Source: Cyclobacteriaceae bacterium
GTDB taxonomy: Bacteria > Bacteroidota > Bacteroidia > Cytophagales > Cyclobacteriaceae
DNA: 7,962 nt
Direction: 5' to 3'
Assembly (NCBI GenBank): GCA_028279155.1
Contig: JANQST010000087.1
Coordinates: forward strand, 1 to 7,962
Position numbers and translations under genes: made by a program. Below are positions 7,157 to 7,962 of this stretch, piece after piece (the first letter of the stretch is position 1; each line of letters opens with the position of its first letter). Under the pieces are notes generated by a model, which searched no databases, was not told the origin of the DNA, and saw nothing but the letters and a program-made list of their open reading frames with translations.

Positions 7157-7266
7157 CTGAGGTCTATGTGATTTCCACTAAAACCACCTTTTCTACCATT
7201 GGTAAATTGAGCGACTGATGAACTTCTCATGTGGTGCTACTTTAGCTTCCACATTTACTTAACGAC

Positions 7267-7962
7267 ATGAAAAAGTTTTTTACCCTATTCCTATTCGTAA
7301 CCCTGTTTCAATCTTACGCACAGGATCTTCCACCATATACTGGAAAATTCGATGCAATTGACCGGTTGTTAGAACCACCAAGTCCATATCGAACAGCGTC
7401 GGGTGCACCAGGAGCAGAATATTGGCAACAGCGTGCAGATTACAAAATCGAGGCGGAAATTGATGAGGAAAACAACATTCTCACTGGACAGGAGACCATA
7501 ACTTATTACAACAATTCCCCTGATGAACTCAAGATTCTTTGGGTTCAACTAGAACAGAACGTCAACAGGAAGGGAAACGAAGATTTTGGTGATGTTGCCG
7601 GTGGCGTACAGGATAACATGAATTCCTTATCCATGCAGCGACTTGTCAGGCCGGTTGACTTTCCTGCGGGAACAGATATTGAATATATGAAAGATGCCAA
7701 TAATAATGACATTCCTTTCATTATCAATAACACTCAAATGCGGGTTGAGTTACCTCAGCCTTTAAAACCTGGTCAAAACATCACTTTTTCTGTCAAATGG
7801 AAAAACTATATCACCGATCGGGCCAAGTTCCTTCTCTCAAGAGAAGGATACGAGTATTTTCCTAAAGACGATAACAAGGTTTTCTTACTGGGACATTGGT
7901 TCCCAAGAATGGCTGTCTACAACGATACCGAAGGTTGGCAAAACAAGCAATTCTTCCGACTT
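7267..7962 (+). CDS. Secreted M1 family metallopeptidase, N-terminal part (3' end outside window)
   Basis: An ATG at 7267 opens a frame that continues without a stop to the window edge (232 codons). The product begins with a signal peptide, MKKFFTLFLFVTLFQSYA, with likely cleavage after Ala18 before Gln-Asp, the common Bacteroidota pattern. The mature start leads into APGAEYWQQRADYKIEAEI and LTGQETITYYNNSPDEL, followed by LKILWVQLEQN. This is the N-terminal beta-sandwich domain of M1 (aminopeptidase N/LTA4 hydrolase-like) zinc peptidases, near residues 46-96. GHWFPRMAVYNDTEGWQNKQF (about 207-227) is a further hallmark of the Bacteroidota members. The GAMEN and HEXXH-E catalytic motifs would lie beyond the window, so activity cannot be judged. 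It follows the penicillin acylase by 110 bases with no clear terminator between, and could share transcription. No Shine-Dalgarno is seen. Confidence 0.88.
   Translation, partial: MKKFFTLFLFVTLFQSYAQDLPPYTGKFDAIDRLLEPPSPYRTASGAPGAEYWQQRADYKIEAEIDEENNILTGQETITYYNNSPDELKILWVQLEQNVNRKGNEDFGDVAGGVQDNMNSLSMQRLVRPVDFPAGTDIEYMKDANNNDIPFIINNTQMRVELPQPLKPGQNITFSVKWKNYITDRAKFLLSREGYEYFPKDDNKVFLLGHWFPRMAVYNDTEGWQNKQFFRL

Noticed and set aside
7194..7204. Palindrome TACCATTGGTA between the acylase and M1 genes, as terminator or operator
   Set aside because: Only 5-bp arms around one base and no T tract; such short palindromes are expected by chance.
1..7962. CRISPR array, tRNA/rRNA, insertion sequence ends, defence system or phage genes
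   Set aside because: No regularly spaced repeats, transposase or integrase reading frames, or RNA gene signatures were seen, and nearly all the DNA is accounted for by the listed genes.

Overview
The window looks like chromosomal DNA of a Bacteroidota bacterium, probably of the Cytophagales/marine gliding type (phylum fairly sure, lower rank a guess). The clues are three lipoprotein signal peptides, an Ala-Gln signal-peptide junction on an M1 peptidase of a Bacteroidota-like type, a membrane-embedded AraC-family regulator typical of that phylum, start codons with no real Shine-Dalgarno sequence, and modest GC. No RNA gene, CRISPR array, insertion sequence or phage gene is visible. No gene-free stretch exceeds 140 bases.

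Layout. A short C-terminal remnant of a rightward gene (1-78) meets, tail to tail with a 4-base gap, a leftward pair of lipoprotein genes. These are a TAXI-type (TRAP transporter) solute-binding protein with its own C-terminal membrane helix (83-1336) and, upstream of it, an M29-aminopeptidase-like lipoprotein (1388-2557). A 115-base divergent promoter region separates them from a rightward AraC-family regulator with a seven-helix membrane domain (2673-3758). After a 140-base spacer with two perfect 7-bp inverted repeats come an SRPBCC-fold protein and a TfoX N-terminal-like protein joined by an ATGA overlap (3899-4351, 4348-4686). Then come a full-length lipoprotein penicillin acylase (S45, Ntn hydrolase; 4772-7156) and the first 232 codons of a secreted M1 metallopeptidase, cut by the window edge (7267-7962).

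How they may work together. Most products are envelope proteins: three lipoproteins, one secreted peptidase and one membrane regulator. The rightward genes suggest extracytoplasmic hydrolysis of amides and peptides. The leftward pair suggests binding or sensing of a small ligand rather than catalysis, because the M29-like protein appears to have lost four of its five metal ligands and the TAXI protein has no TRAP permease beside it. The AraC-type regulator may control the divergent lipoprotein pair, but only gene order supports this.

The most interesting observation is the predicted catalytically dead M29-like lipoprotein next to an orphan, membrane-anchored TAXI protein. The rest is fairly ordinary accessory metabolism for this phylum.
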